DNA of 64,000 nucleotides from Paenibacillus sp. XY044 (GCF_002257645.1 NZ_NQMO01000001.1:1701553-1765552), one strand, 5' to 3'. Positions 9,436 through 18,944 are shown, counted from the stretch's first letter. Notes: generated by a model not told the origin, from the letters alone. Numbers and translations: made by a program.

Positions 9436-10467
9436 GTGAAGCATCCTTATCGAATGGACGAAAAAGCATTTATGCATCACCTGAACGAAGCTTACGGGAT
9501 CGCTGCCCGGAGGATTGATTTCATCCCTTATGGGGATTCGGCTTATTCTTACCGGGTAGATGGAGAAAACGGGACACGATACTACCTGAAACTGTTTGAC
9601 CATAGCAATGACAGCCACCGCCAAGGGATCATTCGCTGCTCCCGTTATCTGCCGCTTACCTGGGAATTGCACCAAACGGGCCGCTTTCGAGAGTTATCTT
9701 GTCCACACCGGACTTTAAGCGGCGATTTTCTGCTTACCCTCTCCGATTGTACCGCAGCGCTGTTTCATTTTATCGAAGGAGAGACATGGGCTGAGGCCTA
9801 CCCTTTCTCCAAACAACAACTGGAGCGGGTTGGACGGCTGGCGGCGCGCATTCGGCAGTTGACCCCGTGGACATCGTCTTCCTGCCTATTGAGTGAAGCG
9901 TATGATATATCCTTTTCTGAAAATTTGATGGAATGCCTGCTGCTGCTTAAGTCTCCCCAGACCGGTGATAACTCCGCTCGCCATGTGCTTCGGGAACTTG
10001 TCATTCCGCAACAAGCGCGCATCACCGAGCTGATGTATCAGATTACAGGGATTCGCGATTCTCTCATTTTTGATCCGGTTCCCAAAGTGCTATGCCATGG
10101 TGATCTGTGGGGAGGGAATTTGATGGAGACCCCTGACAGGCGGCTGTTCGTCCTGGACTGGGAGGCGGCCATTCTTGCACCCCCGGAGCTGGACATCGTG
10201 GGATATATCGGAGACGGACTGAGTCATTTCCTCTCTGCGTATGAGCAGGAGCTTGGGCAGCAGGTGGGGCTGAATCCGGATCTGCTGCGATTTTATGCCT
10301 ACCGCCATCACTTGAGAAACCTGACCCATTGGTGCATGAATATTCTCCATCGCGACCTCGAGCCGGATCAGCTGGATAATGACCTTGAAATGGTCCGGCA
10401 TCACTGCTTGAACCGATTGGATACGGTAGAGGTTTCGCTGCGGGATGTGGCGGATAGAAATATTTAG
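9436..10467 (+). CDS. Aminoglycoside-phosphotransferase/CotS-like kinase family protein
   Basis: A 343-residue protein with the protein-kinase-like fold of the APH family. The catalytic loop is visible as VLCHGDLWGGN and the metal-binding DxE/D motif as VLDWEAA, ~25 residues later. The N-lobe begins with IDFIPYGDSAYSYRV. GTG 9436 is preferred because AGGAAGGGGA precedes it; TTG 9361 sits too close to its upstream GAGGTGA. Family members include antibiotic, choline, homoserine and spore-coat (CotS/YsxE) kinases. The length and lack of context do not identify the substrate, so antibiotic resistance should not be assumed. Confidence 0.8.
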   Translation: MKHPYRMDEKAFMHHLNEAYGIAARRIDFIPYGDSAYSYRVDGENGTRYYLKLFDHSNDSHRQGIIRCSRYLPLTWELHQTGRFRELSCPHRTLSGDFLLTLSDCTAALFHFIEGETWAEAYPFSKQQLERVGRLAARIRQLTPWTSSSCLLSEAYDISFSENLMECLLLLKSPQTGDNSARHVLRELVIPQQARITELMYQITGIRDSLIFDPVPKVLCHGDLWGGNLMETPDRRLFVLDWEAAILAPPELDIVGYIGDGLSHFLSAYEQELGQQVGLNPDLLRFYAYRHHLRNLTHWCMNILHRDLEPDQLDNDLEMVRHHCLNRLDTVEVSLRDVADRNI

Positions 10468-10550
10468 GGGCAGGCTGTTATTTTTATAGCGAAAACATGC
10501 GAAAATCACAGCTACGGCAAGAAATTAATAGATTACCGCCATTGTAAGCG

Positions 10551-10582
10551 TTGACATGATGTTCTTTCGAATTTTTTTACAC
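10551..10582 (+). promoter_or_regulatory. Candidate promoter for the riboswitch-kimA unit
   Basis: A perfect -35 box TTGACA sits at 10551-10556. The -10 region is weak (TTTACA-like at 10576). This is the only good -35 element upstream of the leader. Confidence 0.35.
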
Positions 10583-10675
10583 CGATCTCGAAAGGTTTGC
10601 TTCTTTACAGCAGGCGTCCGGAAGGAGTAAGATTTCATTCGTAATCGAGAACTTGTGAACCTGATACGTAATACT

Positions 10676-10836
10676 CCTTGATCGCTGAATTCTGGAATCA
10701 GGAGCGGGGGAACCAAAGGGAGGAAGCAAAGCTTCGTCCCAGGGGTGAATCACTTGATGTTCAATTATTGAGTGTAGGGATACTTTCAGTCCCGAATCCG
10801 ACAGCTAACCTCGTAAGCGTGATGAAAGAGGGTTTT
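10676..10836 (+). ncRNA. c-di-AMP riboswitch (ydaO/yuaA leader)
   Basis: The leader carries the conserved blocks of the ydaO aptamer in order: CGCTGAATT, AGCGGGGGAACCAA, GGGGTGAATC, TAGGGATAC, CCCGAATCCG, CAGCTAACCTCGTAAGCG and a purine-rich GATGAAAGAGG end. A terminator hairpin follows directly. Known behaviour of the class: c-di-AMP binding favours termination and so switches off the potassium importer encoded downstream. An additional 8-bp inverted repeat (AAGGAGTA at 10622, TACTCCTT at 10672) lies just upstream and may form a leader stem. Confidence 0.95.
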
Positions 10837-10847
10837 GTCGTGCGCGT

Positions 10848-10889
10848 AAAAAAGCCACGGGAAAGTCCAACTTTCCTGTGGCTTTTTTG
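10848..10889 (+). terminator. Expression-platform terminator of the c-di-AMP riboswitch
   Basis: GCCACGGGAAAGT pairs with ACTTTCCTGTGGC around CCA and is followed by six T residues. It sits between the aptamer and kimA, so it is the regulated terminator. Confidence 0.93.
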
Positions 10890-10973
10890 TTGTGCACAAA
10901 AAGGGTTGAGCATGTCGAAAAACGGGTACCTCATGAATCATTCAACTCTAACACTGGCGGTGACTAACATTCC

Positions 10974-12797
10974 ATGGCAGCCTTGAAAAGACTTCTGATC
11001 GGACGTCCGCTGAAGTCCACTGAATTGGGAGAACAAAAACTGAATAAGAAAAAAGCTTTGGCCATTCTATCCTCCGATGCGTTATCGTCCGTAGCTTACG
11101 GGCCTGAGCAAATTTTACTGGTCCTGATCACGGTCAGCACGGCGGCGTTCTGGTATTCGATACCGATCGGAATCGGCGTACTCATTTTATTGTCGGCACT
11201 CATTCTGTCCTATCGGCAGATCATCTTTGCATATCCCCATGGTGGTGGGGCATACGTCGTCTCCAAGCAAAATTTGGGGGTTTATTCCGGACTGGTGGCC
11301 GGCGGTTCGCTGCTGGTAGATTATATTCTGACCGTTGCGGTCAGCGTTTCGGCGGGCACGGATGCGCTGACTTCTGCGTTCCCGGTACTGCATGAGCATA
11401 CCGTGGCAATTGCCGTTACCTTCGTCATCCTCATTACGCTGCTGAATTTGCGGGGCGTGACCGAGTCGGCCTCCATCCTGGCTTATCCGGTGTATCTGTT
11501 CGCCTTTGCACTGTTCATTCTGATCGGGGTGGGAATGTACAACATTGTGACCGGCCACGTGTCGCCGCATCTGCATACACCGGTCGGGACGCCGGTTGCG
11601 GGGATCAGCCTGTTCTTGCTCTTAAAAGCCTTTGCCTCGGGCAGCTCAGCCCTGACCGGGGTCGAAGCGATTTCGAACGCCATCCCGAACTTTAAGGATC
11701 CAGGCCCGAACAATGCGGCCAAAACCTTGATGGCAATGGGCATCCTGCTGGCCGTGCTCTTCTCGGGCATCGTATTTCTTGCTTATTATTTGGGGATATC
11801 CCCAAATGCCCAGGAAACGGTCGTTTCCCAGATTGCCAATCAGACGTTCGGCCGGAATTTTATGTACTTTTTCATTCAGGGCACGACGGCTTTGATCTTG
11901 ATCTTGGCAGCCAATACCGGATATTCCGCGTTTCCGCTGCTTGCGGTCAATTTAGCCAAGGACCGGTTTATTCCCCGGATGTTCACCGTCCGCGGCGACC
12001 GTTTGGGGTATTCGAACGGAATCATCATCCTTGGGTTGCTATCCATCGTGCTAATTGTCGCCTTCCACGGGCAGACGGAGCATCTGATCCCGCTGTACGC
12101 GGTCGGGGTGTTCATCCCCTTCACGCTTTCCCAAACCGGGATGATGGTCAAGTGGATCCGGGAAAAGCCACAGGGTTGGTTGACAAAGCTCGTCATCAAT
12201 ACGATCGGCGCGCTGATCAGCTTCACGGTGTCGGTCATGTTCTTTGTAACGAAGTTTGCGCAGATCTGGCCGGTACTGATCTTTTTGCCGCTGATCGTGT
12301 ATCTGTTCCACCGGATCAAGAAGCATTATGAAGCGGTTGGTGAGCAGCTGCGGCTGTCGACATGCGAGCCGGCGTTACCGATCGAAGGCAATGTGATCAT
12401 TCTTCCTGTTTCGGGTATTACGCATGTCGTGGAGCATTCCCTCAATTATGCGCAGTCGCTTGCGGCTGAACAGATCATTGCGGTATATATTCCGTTTGAA
12501 CGGGAGGAAGAGAACCGGTTTGAAGAAAAATGGCATAAATGGCGGCCTGACGTGCGCCTTGTGACGCTTCATTCTCCTTACCGGAGCATTATTCATCCGC
12601 TCAGCAAATTTATCGATACGGTACACCGGAAAGCCAGCGAATCCAATTACCAGGTAACGGTCATCATTCCTCAGTTTATTCCGAAGCGGAGCTGGCAAAA
12701 TCTGCTGCACAACCAGACCAGCTTGATGATCCGGACGTATCTCTTGTTCCGCAAAGACGTCGTTGTGACGACGGTTCCGTATCATTTGAAAAAATAG
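10974..12797 (+). CDS. kimA: KimA-type high-affinity potassium importer (APC superfamily)
   Basis: A membrane protein of 607 residues, the same length as I recall for B. subtilis KimA (YdaO). The first ~430 residues hold about twelve hydrophobic segments. The N-terminal LNKKKALAILSSDALSSVAY is followed by YGPEQILLVL, both typical of this branch; the unwound-helix motif region reads SSVAYG. The last ~170 residues form a soluble cytoplasmic domain. ATG 10974 lies ~85 bp after the riboswitch terminator. The c-di-AMP leader supports a potassium-import role: import is stopped when c-di-AMP (and hence internal potassium) is high. Confidence 0.92.
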   Translation: MAALKRLLIGRPLKSTELGEQKLNKKKALAILSSDALSSVAYGPEQILLVLITVSTAAFWYSIPIGIGVLILLSALILSYRQIIFAYPHGGGAYVVSKQNLGVYSGLVAGGSLLVDYILTVAVSVSAGTDALTSAFPVLHEHTVAIAVTFVILITLLNLRGVTESASILAYPVYLFAFALFILIGVGMYNIVTGHVSPHLHTPVGTPVAGISLFLLLKAFASGSSALTGVEAISNAIPNFKDPGPNNAAKTLMAMGILLAVLFSGIVFLAYYLGISPNAQETVVSQIANQTFGRNFMYFFIQGTTALILILAANTGYSAFPLLAVNLAKDRFIPRMFTVRGDRLGYSNGIIILGLLSIVLIVAFHGQTEHLIPLYAVGVFIPFTLSQTGMMVKWIREKPQGWLTKLVINTIGALISFTVSVMFFVTKFAQIWPVLIFLPLIVYLFHRIKKHYEAVGEQLRLSTCEPALPIEGNVIILPVSGITHVVEHSLNYAQSLAAEQIIAVYIPFEREEENRFEEKWHKWRPDVRLVTLHSPYRSIIHPLSKFIDTVHRKASESNYQVTVIIPQFIPKRSWQNLLHNQTSLMIRTYLLFRKDVVVTTVPYHLKK

Positions 12798-12826
12798 CAA
12801 GGCAGCTGGTTCAAACCATTCATCAT

Positions 12827-12862
12827 AGGATCACGGCATATGTGCCGGCGGTCCTTTTTTTG
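12827..12862 (+). terminator. Terminator after kimA
   Basis: An imperfect stem, AGGATCACGGCA against TGCCGGCGGTCCT, is followed by seven T residues. Confidence 0.75.
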
Positions 12863-12882
12863 TGTGAAAGGAGCGGATATAT

Positions 12883-12942
12883 ATGAAGGAAGAATGGATA
12901 GGATACGCCGCGGAAGCTGTCAAACCAGGTATTGTCTCATGA
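12883..12942 (+). CDS. Tiny 19-residue ORF with a good ribosome site, possible remnant
   Basis: AAAGGAGCG precedes ATG 12883 at normal spacing; the ORF reads MKEEWIGYAAEAVKPGIVS and stops at 12942. It could be a leader peptide for the LacI gene ~100 bp downstream or the 5' end of a lost gene. There is no further support. Confidence 0.25.
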   Translation: MKEEWIGYAAEAVKPGIVS

Positions 12943-13038
12943 ATTGACGCCAAAAATTTCAAGTGCTAAGCTATTAAGCAAAATGAGAGCGCCTGTGCAG
13001 GCCATCTCTTTCATATTGATTTCCAAAGGGGAGAACAC

Positions 13039-14049
13039 ATGGAAGGCAGGAAAGTAACGCTCAGGGACATTGCGGTCAAAGCCGGGCTATCCGTAAACAC
13101 CATCTCAAGAGCATTAAAAGATAAAGAAGACATCGCACCTTCGACCCGGCAAATGATTAAAGAACTGGCCAAGGAAATGGGGTATGTCGGAAACGCGCTA
13201 GCTGGTTCTCTCCGATCAGGCCTGACCAAAACCATTGCGGTCATCGTCAGCGATGTAGCCAACCCGCATTTCGGCATTATGGTTAAGGAGATTGAGAAAA
13301 CCGCTCGGAAACACCATTACACGATTTTCGTCATCAATACGGAAGACGATTATGAAATGGAAGAGCGGGCGATTTATACGGCCATCGGCAAAAACGTGGA
13401 TGCCATTATCATTTGTCCTTCTCAGCGCGGGGTAGACAACATCCGCTTTTTGCAGAAGAACGGGGTTCCGTTCGTGCTGATCGGAAGAAGGTTTAAGGAT
13501 GAGCCTGATTTTGATTATGTGATCTGTGATGATGAAAAGGGAGGTTACCTGGCAACGAAGCATCTGATCGAACACGGCCACGAAAGGGTTTTGTTTCTCA
13601 ACGGGCCGATCCGGATATCCAGTGCCCAGGAACGACTCGAAGGCTATCGGCGAGCGCACCAGGAAGCGGGACTCCCGGTACATGAGGATCTTATTATAGA
13701 AGTTGGAGCCTCGGCCGGAGATACCCGAATGGTCGTCAAGCAGCTGATCGAACAGAAGGCTCAATTTACAGGCGTCTTTGCCTTTAATGATGTCATCGCA
13801 TGGGAAGCGGCCTATGTTATGCAAAAGTACGGCTATCGCGTGCCGGAAGACTATGCGGTGATCGGCTTTGACAATATTCAGTCACGTCTCTTTATTCCTT
13901 TTCAGCTGTCGTCCGTAAGCAACTCCAAGGGGAGAATGTCCAAAAGGGCCGTTGATATCGTATTGCATAAAATCAATCACCCCAGCTCGCAAGAAAAATT
14001 CCATGAAGTCATCGACACCAAGCTGGTGTTAAGAGGCAGCACCCTGTAA
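13039..14049 (+). CDS. LacI/GalR family transcriptional regulator
   Basis: A DNA-binding repressor of 336 residues. The N-terminal helix-turn-helix reads VTLRDIAVKAGLSVNTISRA, and the hinge helix region NALAGSLRSG leads into the periplasmic-binding-protein-like effector domain, starting KTIAVIVSDVANPHFG. GGGGAG upstream of ATG 13039 is the ribosome site. It lies just upstream and in the same direction as the sugar operon at 14241-18891. A perfect palindromic operator lies between them, so it probably represses that operon until a pathway sugar binds. The effector is unknown; an arabinose- or galactose-type oligosaccharide is a reasonable guess from the GH127 gene. Confidence 0.93.
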   Translation: MEGRKVTLRDIAVKAGLSVNTISRALKDKEDIAPSTRQMIKELAKEMGYVGNALAGSLRSGLTKTIAVIVSDVANPHFGIMVKEIEKTARKHHYTIFVINTEDDYEMEERAIYTAIGKNVDAIIICPSQRGVDNIRFLQKNGVPFVLIGRRFKDEPDFDYVICDDEKGGYLATKHLIEHGHERVLFLNGPIRISSAQERLEGYRRAHQEAGLPVHEDLIIEVGASAGDTRMVVKQLIEQKAQFTGVFAFNDVIAWEAAYVMQKYGYRVPEDYAVIGFDNIQSRLFIPFQLSSVSNSKGRMSKRAVDIVLHKINHPSSQEKFHEVIDTKLVLRGSTL

Positions 14050-14142
14050 TCGCTGAAACAGCGTGAAGCGGTCGTTATTCGCGTAAAGATCTGCCGCTTC
14101 ACGTTCGATGAAGCAACATTCCCATGATTTGCAAACAAACGA

Positions 14143-14171
14143 TTGACAGCGGCACGCACCGGTGTTATTTT
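14143..14171 (+). promoter_or_regulatory. SigA-type promoter of the GH127 sugar operon
   Basis: TTGACA (14143-14148), a 17-nt spacer and TATTTT (14166-14171), ~70 bp before the first gene. Confidence 0.65.
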
Positions 14172-14178
14172 ATCAGTA

Positions 14179-14192
14179 CATTAACGTTAATG
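14179..14192. promoter_or_regulatory. Palindromic LacI-family operator
   Basis: CATTAACGTTAATG is a perfect 14-bp palindrome with the central CG step usual for LacI/GalR operators. It sits right at the expected transcription start, just downstream of the -10 box, a position suited to repression. The LacI gene ends ~130 bp upstream. Confidence 0.75.
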
Positions 14193-14240
14193 TTATCGAT
14201 TAAGGCATGCCGAATCCTATTTTGAGAGTGGGGGAAAGGA

Positions 14241-15278
14241 ATGCATCAAGTTGCCAATGTACCGCAAACCATGATCGTTCCGCTGTTTGTCGGGCAAGGG
14301 AAAATTGAATACGGCGAGAAGCCGGTGCCCATACCAGGTAAAGGGCAGCTTCTAATCCAGGTGAAAGCCAATGCCCTGTGCGGCTCGGACCGCAGCCAAT
14401 TCTATGAGGGAAGCAGCGTTACGCCCGGCCACGAAGCTGCAGGCATAGTGGCTGGGGCCGGAGAAGGTACTTCCACAGTGATCGGGTCTCATGGCGTAGT
14501 CTATTTAATGGATTTCTGCGGCGAATGCCGCAATTGCCGGCAAGGATTTTCCAATCAATGCCTGCACAAAAGAGCCGATTATGGCTTTACGCACGACGGT
14601 GGTTACGGCCCTTATATGGTTGTAAATGAAAACGTATTCTTTCAGATCGATGCATCTCTTCCGCTTAGCGAAGCGACGATGCTCCTGGATATTATGGGAA
14701 CAGGCGGCCATGCGATCAAGAGAGCTCAGCTCGTACACAAGGATATTACGTCCGTCCTGGTCACCGGCGCGGGTCCGATCGGCCTTGGCGTACTGGCGAT
14801 GGCCAAACTGCTGCTGGGGGATGACATCCCGGTGTTTATCATGGATTTTGTCCCATATCGTCTGGAGCTCGCCGAGAAGATGGGTGCCATTCCTGTAAAT
14901 TTGGGCGCGGGTTCGGTATTGGAGACGATCAGAAAAGCAGGCGGCAGCGGCGTCGATATCGCCATTGATACGAGCGGCAAAACAGCCGGACGCCGGGCTT
15001 CGCTGGAAGCGCTTCATCAGCGCGGCGTATTGGTATGCGTCGGTCACGGCGAGGAACTTAACCTTCATGTGTCGAGCGATTTGATCGCCGCCGAACGGGC
15101 TGTCCTCGGCAGCGAGTATTTCCAATATGGCGAAATCGCAGATAATCATCGGGTTATCCAGAACCATCTGCCTTATCTGCAGCAAATCATTACGCACCGT
15201 TTCAGCCTGGACCGCATCCAGGAAGCGTATGAATTATTTTTCCAAGGCGATACCGGAAAGGTGTTAATCGAACCATGA
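14241..15278 (+). CDS. Zinc-type medium-chain alcohol/polyol dehydrogenase
   Basis: 345 residues, MDR superfamily. The catalytic zinc region is CGSDRSQF...GHEAAG, the structural-zinc cysteines are CGECRNCRQGFSNQC, and the nucleotide-binding Rossmann motif is VLVTGAGPIGLGVLA. These dehydrogenases oxidise a sugar, polyol or sugar acid with NAD(P). The start ATG 14241 follows GGGGGAAAGGA. It is the first gene of the operon behind the LacI operator and overlaps the next gene by ATGA, so the two oxidoreductases probably handle one catabolic route. The substrate is not deducible. Confidence 0.9.
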   Translation: MHQVANVPQTMIVPLFVGQGKIEYGEKPVPIPGKGQLLIQVKANALCGSDRSQFYEGSSVTPGHEAAGIVAGAGEGTSTVIGSHGVVYLMDFCGECRNCRQGFSNQCLHKRADYGFTHDGGYGPYMVVNENVFFQIDASLPLSEATMLLDIMGTGGHAIKRAQLVHKDITSVLVTGAGPIGLGVLAMAKLLLGDDIPVFIMDFVPYRLELAEKMGAIPVNLGAGSVLETIRKAGGSGVDIAIDTSGKTAGRRASLEALHQRGVLVCVGHGEELNLHVSSDLIAAERAVLGSEYFQYGEIADNHRVIQNHLPYLQQIITHRFSLDRIQEAYELFFQGDTGKVLIEP

Positions 15279-16318
15279 GCGCAGATCAAAAGCTGAAAGT
15301 CGCATTAATTGGCGCAGGAGGCTCCGCTTTCGACCGCGGAAGGTCGGAGGGATTTCGGTCCGCGGGAAACTGGGGACAACAGCATGCCCGCATATGGGAA
15401 GGGAGACCCGATGTAGACTTTTGCGCGATCGTTGGGCGCAACCCCGAGCGTACGAAAGAAAAGGCGGAATTCTATGGAACCAAAGCGTACACCCGCATCG
15501 CCGACATGCTTGAGCAGGAAGTCCCTGACCTCGTTAGCATTTGCCTTCCGAATCAAGGACACTTTGATGCGACAATGGAAGTCATTCAGGCTGGATTTCC
15601 GCTGCTGGTGGAAAAACCGCTCGTCTTCAATCTGAAGGAAGCCGACCAGCTCCTGAATGAAGCTGCCAAACGAAACGTATTTTTTGCCATCAATTTCAAC
15701 CACCGCTTCGCCAAACCGGTGGAATTGGCTGACGAAGCAATCCGGACGGGAAGGCTGGGCGACCTGACCTTCGCGACCTGGCGGTTCGGCGGGGAAGGCA
15801 GCAGCGATCATCCGCATGCCAATCTAATCGAGACACAGTGTCACGGATTTGACATGCTGGAACATCTCTGCGGGCCGATCGAATCGGTCATGGCGGAGAT
15901 GACGGATAAGACAGGCGGAGGTTACCGCACCCTCTCGATTACCCCTCGCTTTGAGAACGGGGCAGTCGGCAGCCTGATCGGCACTTACGATTCCTCTTAT
16001 GCTTATCCGGACACGCATCGTGTGGAAATCAACGGCGCCCTCGGCCGCTGCGTCATTCAAGACACGGTGAAGAAATATACGTTTCATGCTGCCGGCAGCG
16101 AAATCGGGGAAAGCTGGGAAGCCGGATATTTTAACGATGCAGACCGGGAATTCCACCGGACGTTCGACAGACATGTCGATGCACTGCTGCACGCACTGAG
16201 AAATGGGCAGGCGCCTCCGGTCGATGCCGAAGCCGGGTATCGGGTACTTCTTCTGGCGGAAGCGGCCATTCGCTCTTACGAGCAAGGCTGCCGGGTGAAA
16301 CTGCCTAAACCTATATAA
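15275..16318 (+). CDS. Gfo/Idh/MocA family sugar oxidoreductase
   Basis: 347 residues. The N-terminal Rossmann fold starts KVALIGAGGSAFDRGR; the family signature EKP occurs as LLVEKPLVF, and the C-terminal alpha/beta domain contains NFNHRFAKPVELAD. Members oxidise or reduce sugars and inositols with NAD(P). The ATGA overlap with the upstream dehydrogenase implies coupled translation. Together with the GH127 enzyme downstream it fits a pathway that releases and oxidises an uncommon sugar. Confidence 0.9.
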   Translation: MSADQKLKVALIGAGGSAFDRGRSEGFRSAGNWGQQHARIWEGRPDVDFCAIVGRNPERTKEKAEFYGTKAYTRIADMLEQEVPDLVSICLPNQGHFDATMEVIQAGFPLLVEKPLVFNLKEADQLLNEAAKRNVFFAINFNHRFAKPVELADEAIRTGRLGDLTFATWRFGGEGSSDHPHANLIETQCHGFDMLEHLCGPIESVMAEMTDKTGGGYRTLSITPRFENGAVGSLIGTYDSSYAYPDTHRVEINGALGRCVIQDTVKKYTFHAAGSEIGESWEAGYFNDADREFHRTFDRHVDALLHALRNGQAPPVDAEAGYRVLLLAEAAIRSYEQGCRVKLPKPI

Positions 16319-16344
16319 TCGATCTTGGAGTGGATGATAACTTG

Positions 16345-16894
16345 GTGAAGCTCTTTGTAACGGATATCGACGGCACCTTAATGGATAGCAACAAGCAGAT
16401 ACAGGGTGAAGATATCACGGCCATTCGACAAGCGCATCGGCAGGGGGTCCGCATGTGCCTCGCTTCGGGCAGAATGTATGAAGAAATCAAGGTGGTCATG
16501 GACGTGCTGGAAGTTCCCTGCTATGCCATATGCCAAAATGGTGCCACCCTCGTTGACTGCAGTGGGACGGTGATCGTGTCAAACACTTTTCGCTCGGATT
16601 TAACTCTTTCCGTTCAGCACGTAACATCCAGCGACGATCTGGTTACCGTGATATGCAGCGCCGACGCCAACTATGTAAGGGTACGAACGCCCGAGACAAA
16701 TCATTAATGAAATTACTGCGCATCGGCAGAGAGGATGTCGCATGCATCGGCGATTCCTTTAACGATCTGGCCATGTTTCGCATAAGTTCGCGCAGCTTGC
16801 CATGTCCCATGCCCACTCCGATGTGATCCAAGCCGCGCTGAATCAAGCCGAAACCGTAAGTGAGGCTTTGTATGATTGCTTGCAGTGCGATTAA
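16345..16894 (+). pseudogene. Decayed Cof-type HAD phosphatase
   Basis: The N-terminal part (16345-16707) has the HAD motif I FVTDIDGTLMDSNKQ and continues in one frame to a stop after ~120 residues. About 30 bases later the C-terminal HAD motif appears as CIGDSFNDLAMF, and after another frame change the tail continues (HKFAQLAMSHAHSD) to a TAA at 16894. Intact Cof-type enzymes have ~260-270 residues, so roughly 80 central residues are deleted and at least one frameshift is present. The likely start is TTG 16342 or GTG 16345 after CTTGGAG. It sits in frame order inside the sugar operon, so the loss is probably recent or tolerated. Confidence 0.8.
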
Positions 16895-16917
16895 TCCTTG
16901 CGAAGGGGTGTTTCCTT

Positions 16918-18891
16918 TTGTCCTTCGAAGCAACCAAAGTCCACAATAGACCAACATTCTACAAGCACCAGGCGGTATATCCGCTTCCGATTCAAACGGT
17001 GCGCATCGATGACGCGTTCTGGGAGCCCAAATTGAAAATACTGCGCGAAATCACTTCCTATGATGTCCTTGATAAATTCGAACATGACGGTGCGATTCAT
17101 AATTTCGACCTTGTCGCGGATGGCGCTGGCGGGAATCACTGCGGCGAACCGTGGTTCGATGGTTTGATCTATGAAACGATCCGGGGGCTCTCGGATATGA
17201 TCGCTGTCTCGTATGATGAGCGTCTGGATCAGAGAATCGACGATCTGATACAGCGGATCTCACGCGCGCAGGATGCTGTAGGTGACGGCTACATAAACAC
17301 GTATACGTTGCTCGACCGGCCCGGCCAGCGTTGGGGAGAAAACGGAGGAAATTTAAGATGGCAGCACGACGTGTACAATGCAGGATGTCTGGTGGAAGCT
17401 GCCGTTCATCATTATAAAGCGACAGGCAAAACTTCATTGCTCAAAGCTGCCGTAAGATTTGCCAATCATATGTGCGAAATCATGGGGCCATCGCCCAAAA
17501 GGAATATCGTTCCTGCCCACTCACTGCCGGAAGAAGCGCTGTTAAAGCTGTATCAGCTGGCTCTTGATGATCCGGAGCTCTCCAATACCATGAATATTGC
17601 GTTCGAGGCTTCCGATTATTTGGATTTGGCCGTTTTCTGGATTCATCATCGGGGAAATCATGAAGGCAGGAACTCCCATGAAGAGTATGCCCAGGATCAT
17701 AAGGCCGTGTTGGAACAGGAGGAAGCGGTCGGGCATGCAGTACGCGCGACGCTGTTATATACAGGATTAACGGCACTTTATTTGTGTACGGGAGAAAAGC
17801 GGTATTTGGACACCGCCAAGAAGCTATGGAATAACATTGTCCATCAAAAATCGCATATTTCCGGAGGTGTCGGAGCCGTACATCATGACGAGAAGTTCGG
17901 CGGCAGCTATGAATTGCCTGATAACGGCTATTTGGAGACTTGTGCCGGCGTGGGAATGGGATTCTTTAGCTGGAACCTTTTTTTGGCAACAGGCGAAGGC
18001 CGTTATATCGATCAATTGGAGACGATTCTGTACAATATTGTTCTGGCCGGCCGTTCCATGGATGGGCATCGGTATTTTTATGAAAATCCGCTGGTCAGCC
18101 GCGGCTCCCATAACCGGTGGGAGTGGCACACCTGCCCTTGTTGCCCGCCGATGATGCTCAAAATGCTGCCGGAATTAGCGACTTACATTTATGCCTACGA
18201 TAACATGGGGGCATTCGTTAATCTGTACGTTGCAAGCGAAGTCAGCATGACGCTGGATGGCGTGGCGGTCACGCTTAAGCAGCATACTTCATATCCCTGG
18301 GCGGGAAGTGTCGGCATTAGCGTTTCGCCTGAGCACGCGGCAGCGTTTTCCATTCGGCTGCGGATTCCGGAATGGTGCGGCCAATACACGATTACGGTTA
18401 ATGATCAAACAGTCTCTTACGAGATCGTGGACGGTTACGCTGTATTGGAGCGGACATGGTCGCCGGGAGACGTTGTCCAACTTGACCTGGATCTGCCGGT
18501 TGACCTGATCGGGGCTCACCCGAATGTGAACACGCATGCCAACAAAGCGGCCATCCGAAGAGGGCCCATGCTGTACTGTCTGGAGTCGGTAGACAACGAT
18601 AAGTACACCGATGGCAAAGTTCAATACACACGCGAAGCGTTGGACATTGACCAACAGTTGGAATGCAAACTTCCGCAGCAACCGGCGTTTACCACCGAAT
18701 TTGATGCAAGTTTCTTTGACGGAGCAGTACTGGTCCATACCCAAGATGCGGAAGGCAAACCGTTGACGGCGATTCCTTATCCGTATTGGAACAACCGTTC
18801 GCGCGGAACGATGGTTATCTGGCTGCAATATGACCACGACAACGGTGTGAACGGATGGGAAAACAAACTTTATCGCAAAATCAATCGTTGA
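16918..18891 (+). CDS. Glycoside hydrolase family 127 (beta-L-arabinofuranosidase-like)
   Basis: 657 residues. GH127 enzymes use a zinc-bound cysteine/glutamate centre; here ETCAGVGMGFF supplies the Glu and first Cys and HTCPCCPPMM the later Cys pair. The N terminus has the family stretch GGNHCGEPWFDG. No signal peptide is seen, so it is cytoplasmic and acts on imported oligosaccharides. AAGGGGTG sits 8 nt before TTG 16918, which is my start; TTG 16876 lies in the HAD remnant. It is the last gene of the LacI-controlled operon, followed by a terminator. Known members release beta-L-arabinofuranose; the exact substrate is inferred only from the family. Confidence 0.92.
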   Translation: MSFEATKVHNRPTFYKHQAVYPLPIQTVRIDDAFWEPKLKILREITSYDVLDKFEHDGAIHNFDLVADGAGGNHCGEPWFDGLIYETIRGLSDMIAVSYDERLDQRIDDLIQRISRAQDAVGDGYINTYTLLDRPGQRWGENGGNLRWQHDVYNAGCLVEAAVHHYKATGKTSLLKAAVRFANHMCEIMGPSPKRNIVPAHSLPEEALLKLYQLALDDPELSNTMNIAFEASDYLDLAVFWIHHRGNHEGRNSHEEYAQDHKAVLEQEEAVGHAVRATLLYTGLTALYLCTGEKRYLDTAKKLWNNIVHQKSHISGGVGAVHHDEKFGGSYELPDNGYLETCAGVGMGFFSWNLFLATGEGRYIDQLETILYNIVLAGRSMDGHRYFYENPLVSRGSHNRWEWHTCPCCPPMMLKMLPELATYIYAYDNMGAFVNLYVASEVSMTLDGVAVTLKQHTSYPWAGSVGISVSPEHAAAFSIRLRIPEWCGQYTITVNDQTVSYEIVDGYAVLERTWSPGDVVQLDLDLPVDLIGAHPNVNTHANKAAIRRGPMLYCLESVDNDKYTDGKVQYTREALDIDQQLECKLPQQPAFTTEFDASFFDGAVLVHTQDAEGKPLTAIPYPYWNNRSRGTMVIWLQYDHDNGVNGWENKLYRKINR

Positions 18892-18944
18892 TAACAAGCG
18901 CAATAGTTAGTTAATAACCGGCGGGCCACCGCGGTGCAGTGAAT

